A stretch of 8,042 nucleotides of DNA, taken from the NCBI GenBank assembly GCA_028708105.1, contig JAQVZR010000065.1, positions 1-8,042 of the forward strand, in the 5' to 3' direction. Source of the stretch: Desulfoplanes sp. Lineage in GTDB: Bacteria; Desulfobacterota; Desulfovibrionia; Desulfovibrionales; Desulfomicrobiaceae. Of the stretch, positions 5,257-8,042 are shown piece by piece; position 1 is the stretch's first letter, and each line of letters opens with the position of its first letter. Both the position numbers and the translations under genes were made by a program. The notes beneath the pieces were generated by a model. It was not told the DNA's origin. It made no database searches and was given only the letters and a program-made list of their open reading frames with translations.

Positions 5257-6287
5257 CGAGGGACTCTTTGGGCCTGGTCCTCTCCCAGAATTTGTATGCC
5301 GTGGGAAGGGCATTGCACCCGGATGGCGTCTCCGATGCATATTCCCGCGTCTTGGAATGACTGTTTTTTGATGCGTACACTAAGAGGGATGCCGACGTCC
5401 ACAAGGATACGGATATGTGTGCCCTCCTGGGTGAGCTGCATGATTTTTCCGGGCAGGGTTCCCTGGTCTGCCATATCCTTTTGTTCGGCCATGATCCGGA
5501 TGGCATTGGGGGCGATGGCCATTTTTACCGGTCCTCGCAGTGCCGTGTTCAGGGGGATGGAGATGTCTCCGGCCAGGTGCGCCCAAGGCTGCCCAGCGTG
5601 TTCCTCAATGCTGGCACTGAAAATATTTTCGTGGGTGGATGCGCTGCGTCGTCCGTCAAAGAGAAAAATGGTTTCCTGGGCCAGCCGGGATGTCTGCAGC
5701 ATATCATGGGTGCACAGGATAATGGAAACCTTTTTTTCCTGGTGCACGGTATGGATGATATTTTCAATACCTATCTGGTTTTCCACATCCACACTGGCCG
5801 TTGGTTCGTCGAAGAGCAGTACACGGGGAGCACAGGCCAGGGCACGGGCAATGGCCAGCCGCTGGGTTTCCCCTCCTGAAAGCTGATGCCTTTTTTCATG
5901 CATGAATGCGCGCATGCCGACCAGATCCAGGCTCTCCTCCACAATGCGCTGGCGGGCTTCCCGGGCGATCCCGCGTACGCGCAGGCCGTATTCCACATTG
6001 TTGAACACCGACGTACTGAACAGGATGGGGTGCTGGTCCACAAGGACGACTTCTCGGCGCAGGGAAAGCAGAATCTTGGGGTCGTTATTGATCATTTTGT
6101 CCCGGTACCACAGGGTCCCTGCGGATGGAGTTTCCAGAAACCCAAGTAGAGAGAGGAGTGTTGATTTGCCCGATCCATTGGGTCCCAGGAGTCCGTAGAT
6201 GATCCCCTCTTCCAGGTGCAGTTCGTCGATACGAAGGACGGTACGTTCGCCGTAGATTTTACGAAGATTGCGGGCGGTATAAAGCAT
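5253..6287 (-). CDS. tupC: Tungstate ABC transporter ATP-binding protein
   Basis: Cytoplasmic ATPase of the TupABC importer, 344 residues. Walker A is GPNGSGKS (35-42), the Q-loop is at Q85 (VLVDQHP), the ABC signature is LSGGETQR (136-143), Walker B is VLLFDEP (156-162) and the switch histidine is H194 in LCTHD. All catalytic motifs are intact. A C-terminal extension of about 100 residues after roughly 245 (for example VKMAIAPNAIRIM and GIPLSVRIKKQSF) looks like a TOBE/oligo-binding region, as in ModC and many TupC proteins, which can bind the oxyanion and modulate transport. The ATG shares its A with the TGA stop of tupB (TGATG), so translation is probably coupled. Specificity for tungstate rests on the adjacent TupA; the ATPase alone would not separate tungstate from molybdate. 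Confidence 0.9.
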   Translation of the reverse strand: MLYTARNLRKIYGERTVLRIDELHLEEGIIYGLLGPNGSGKSTLLSLLGFLETPSAGTLWYRDKMINNDPKILLSLRREVVLVDQHPILFSTSVFNNVEYGLRVRGIAREARQRIVEESLDLVGMRAFMHEKRHQLSGGETQRLAIARALACAPRVLLFDEPTASVDVENQIGIENIIHTVHQEKKVSIILCTHDMLQTSRLAQETIFLFDGRRSASTHENIFSASIEEHAGQPWAHLAGDISIPLNTALRGPVKMAIAPNAIRIMAEQKDMADQGTLPGKIMQLTQEGTHIRILVDVGIPLSVRIKKQSFQDAGICIGDAIRVQCPSHGIQILGEDQAQRVPR

Positions 6288-6982
6288 CAGGCGTTCCCCT
6301 TGCCCTGGATTACATTCAGAATGACATTGATGAACAGGCTGATGGACATGAGTACCATGCCCAAGGCCACGGCCAGGACAAATTCGCCCTTGTCGTATTC
6401 CAGGGCCATGGCGGTGGTCATGGTCCGGGTGAATCCACGGGCATTGCCGCCGAGCATCATACTGATGCCGATTTCGGAGATGACTCGTCCGAAAGCGGCC
6501 ACTACGGCGGCCATGATCCCGAACCGGGCTTCACGCAGGATGACCAGGGCCGTCTGGAATCTGGTGGCTCCCAAGGTCATGGCCGTACGTCGGTATCGGG
6601 CATCTATCCGGCTGATGGCGGACAGGGTGAAGGTGGCCACCACAGGGAGAATGAGCAGAAACTGGCCGATGATGATGGCTTGGGGCGTGTACAGCAGATC
6701 AAGGGCGCCCAGGATACCTCGCCGGGAAATAAAGGAATACACGAACAGGGCAATGACCACTGTGGGCAGGGCCAGCAGGGTGTTCAGGAGTGTGACCACG
6801 CCCCGTTTCCCTGCAAAATCTTTGATGCCCACGGCAAAGCCCAGAGGAATGCCCAGACCGGCGGCGAGCAGGGTCGAAGAGAAGCTGACCTTGAGGGATA
6901 CGCCCACAATGGTGACCAGTTCAGGGTCCAGATCCCGCATCAGGGTCAGGGCGGAGAAAAAGCTGTCGGTGAAGAAACTCAT
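6287..6982 (-). CDS. tupB: Tungstate ABC transporter permease
   Basis: Inner-membrane permease of TupABC, 231 residues. Hydrophobic segments fit five to six helices, among them VTIVGVSLKVSFSSTLLAAGLGIPL, VVTLLNTLLALPTVVIALFVYSF, AIIIGQFLLILPVVATFTL and a last one, FVLAVALGMVLMSISLFINVIL. The cytoplasmic coupling loop (EAA-type region) is at about 132-171 and contains TLGATRFQTALVILREA and FGRVISEIGISMMLGGN, typical of TupB/ModB-like permeases. I chose ATG 6982 (MSFFTDSFF), preceded by GAGG at a short distance. The frame is open 24 codons further to 7054, but that extension runs through a repeat-derived palindrome and is not plausible protein. It is separated from tupA by 172 bases and overlaps tupC by one base. 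Confidence 0.9.
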   Translation of the reverse strand: MSFFTDSFFSALTLMRDLDPELVTIVGVSLKVSFSSTLLAAGLGIPLGFAVGIKDFAGKRGVVTLLNTLLALPTVVIALFVYSFISRRGILGALDLLYTPQAIIIGQFLLILPVVATFTLSAISRIDARYRRTAMTLGATRFQTALVILREARFGIMAAVVAAFGRVISEIGISMMLGGNARGFTRTMTTAMALEYDKGEFVLAVALGMVLMSISLFINVILNVIQGKGNA

Positions 6983-7027
6983 ATAACCTCGGGGAGGGCA
7001 CAGGGAATGAGTGGGAAAGACGCTGGA

Positions 7028-7058
7028 GTGCACAGTGCGCAGTTCGCAGTGCACTGTG
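7028..7058. repeat. Four-unit 7-base repeat forming a palindrome
   Basis: From 7028 the plus strand carries four 7-base units related to GTGCGCA plus a partial fifth (GTG). The outer parts CACAGTGC (7031-7038) and GCACTGTG (7051-7058) are exact reverse complements, so the element can fold into a hairpin. A run of seven A follows on the plus strand. It lies in the tupB 5' region, upstream of the chosen start at 6982, in a stretch with no gene. Confidence 0.55.
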
Positions 7059-7113
7059 AAAAAAACTTAGTTCCGGCGGTGGTCCGCGTCAGCGGTGTTT
7101 TGGTGTGAAATAT

Positions 7114-7133
7114 CCGGGGCCCGCAGGCCCCGG
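7114..7133. other. GC-rich intercistronic hairpin after tupA
   Basis: CCGGGGCC (7114-7121) and GGCCCCGG (7126-7133) form a perfect 8-bp all-GC stem with the tetraloop CGCA. On the minus strand it starts 21 bases after the tupA stop and is followed by ATATTTCA, too weak a U-tract for strong termination. Such structures after a binding-protein gene commonly stabilise its mRNA or lower permease expression; that role is inferred here. Confidence 0.6.
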
Positions 7134-7154
7134 GAGATACTGAAAGCAATAGGT

Positions 7155-8042
7155 CTAGCGAGCGTCCGGAATGGCATCTGGGAAGAAGAGCTGCTGGCCC
7201 AGGAGTTTGTAGTTGGCGATGAGAGCCTGGCCTTTGTAGGAGGTGATCCACTCGGCAAAGGTCTTGGCCAGATCAATCTTGACGTGAGGGTACTTAGCAG
7301 GATTGACCGGAATGACGCCGTAGGGATTGAACAGGGAGGGATCTCCTTCCACCAGAATATTCAGGTCCAGGCCCTGGTTGCGGCCGAGTTTATATTTCAG
7401 ATAGGTGCCTCTGTCAGCCAGGACATAGGCCTGCTTTTCTTCAGCGTAGGTCAGGGCTTTGCCCATGCCCTGTCCGATGGACAAATACCAGGTTCCCAGA
7501 CCTTGGGGATGCATGAAGGTGAGCATGCTTTTTTTGCCTTTTTTGACAATGGACTTGAGCACCTTTTCCAGGGGCAGCCCGGTGGCCTTCCACAGGTTCT
7601 GTTCCTTGGTGTGGGTGCCGCTGTCGTCACCACGGGAGACAAATTTTGACTGGGACAGGGCGATTTTTTTCAATGCAGCCATCCCGTCGGTCATGCCGGC
7701 AATACCGGCTGGATCACTGGCAGGGCCAAGGATGATGAAGTCGTTGTGCATCACGGCATACCGCTTGGTGCCGTAGCCTTCGGCCACAAAATTTTCTTCA
7801 CGGGCCCTGGCGTGTACAAAAATGACGTCCACATTGCCGTCCATGCCGTCCCGGATGGCGGCTCCGGTTCCCTTGGCAATAACCTTGACGGTAATGCCGG
7901 TGTCTCCTTCCAGGACAGGCAGCAAGACGTCAAGCAGGCCGGATGCCTGGGTGCTTGTGGTGGTGGACATGGTCAGTACCTTGTCTCCTGAGGCCCCGGC
8001 CGGGGCTGTGATCATCAGTGCCGTAAAGAGTACGGCAAGGGC
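7155..8042 (-). CDS. tupA: Tungstate-binding periplasmic protein, 5'-partial at the window edge
   Basis: Solute-binding protein of TupABC, which captures tungstate in the periplasm. The frame stays open to base 8042, reading ALAVLFTALMITAPAGASG in front of DKVLTM. This is the hydrophobic core and likely cleavage region of a signal peptide, so the true start lies beyond the window and ATG 8015 is internal. Counting that ATG as residue 1: MSTTTSTQASGLLDVLLP (16-33) carries the TTTST...SGL motif typical of TupA/YcbE-type proteins and unlike ModA. KGTGAAIRDGMDGNVDVIFVHA (48-69) and the ligand-loop region SRGDDSGTHTKE (127-138) are also TupA hallmarks. The visible mature part, about 276 residues, is full length for the family. 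It is the first gene of the module, and any promoter or regulator site would lie to the right of the window. Molybdate binding cannot be excluded from sequence. Confidence 0.92.
   Translation of the reverse strand, partial: ALAVLFTALMITAPAGASGDKVLTMSTTTSTQASGLLDVLLPVLEGDTGITVKVIAKGTGAAIRDGMDGNVDVIFVHARAREENFVAEGYGTKRYAVMHNDFIILGPASDPAGIAGMTDGMAALKKIALSQSKFVSRGDDSGTHTKEQNLWKATGLPLEKVLKSIVKKGKKSMLTFMHPQGLGTWYLSIGQGMGKALTYAEEKQAYVLADRGTYLKYKLGRNQGLDLNILVEGDPSLFNPYGVIPVNPAKYPHVKIDLAKTFAEWITSYKGQALIANYKLLGQQLFFPDAIPDAR

Noticed and set aside
6216..6986. Plus-strand open frame of 256 codons opposite tupB and tupC
   Set aside because: Arg/Met/Pro-rich translation typical of antisense frames; the minus strand has a clear permease and ATPase.
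6983..7054. N-terminal extension of tupB by 24 codons
   Set aside because: The extension is translated from the 7-base repeat palindrome, lacks a suitable ribosome binding site, and the downstream ATG 6982 has GAGG nearby and gives a normal TupB start.
7993..8006. 14-bp GC palindrome GCCCCGGCCGGGGC near the tupA start
   Set aside because: It lies in the coding sequence for the Ala/Pro/Gly cleavage region of the signal peptide and is explained by GC-rich codon use.

Overview
The window reads as a chromosomal segment of a Gram-negative, sulfate-reducer-like deltaproteobacterium, most likely of the Desulfovibrionales. I infer this from the style of the DNA polymerase I N-terminus, the TupABC/molybdenum-storage gene set, and the short HsdR-N-like protein beside polA. 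No rRNA or marker gene is present, so the taxonomic call is only moderate. I see no tRNA, rRNA, CRISPR array or insertion sequence.

Left part, plus strand (1-3307). An almost complete polA is cut at its 5' end by the window edge. It keeps the 5' nuclease and polymerase domains, but its middle 3'-5' exonuclease domain has lost the catalytic carboxylates. The 200-base gap behind it holds a degenerate 7-base tandem repeat, a perfect inverted repeat and a terminator-like hairpin. A 181-codon gene follows, for a protein with an HsdR-N/PD-(D/E)XK-type fold whose ExK motif is replaced by Met-Phe-Cys. A convergent hairpin at about 3362-3391 separates it from the minus-strand genes.

Middle (3399-3975). 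A 117-residue hypothetical protein lies on the minus strand with a very good ribosome binding site. Divergent from it is the start of a plus-strand gene that looks like the N-terminus of a YjbQ/UPF0047 protein. It is cut off after about 16 codons at a perfect 22-bp bidirectional terminator.

Right part, minus strand (3976-8042, transcribed right to left). Five genes form one metal-oxyanion module. They are tupA (periplasmic tungstate-binding protein, cut by the right edge), tupB (permease), tupC (ATPase with a C-terminal TOBE-like region), an unrecognised 74-residue protein, and a molybdenum-storage-protein-like (MosB-type) amino-acid-kinase-fold protein. tupB and tupC overlap by one base; the small gene and the storage gene are 12 bases apart. 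Between tupC and the small gene lies a 209-base gap that may hold a weak terminator and a second promoter. The logical reading is that TupA captures tungstate (or molybdate), TupBC imports it, and the MosB-like protein stores it as an ATP-dependent polyoxometalate. The 74-residue protein is a candidate accessory factor. This uptake-plus-storage linkage, with a single MoSto-type subunit and a small unknown partner, is the most interesting part of the window.
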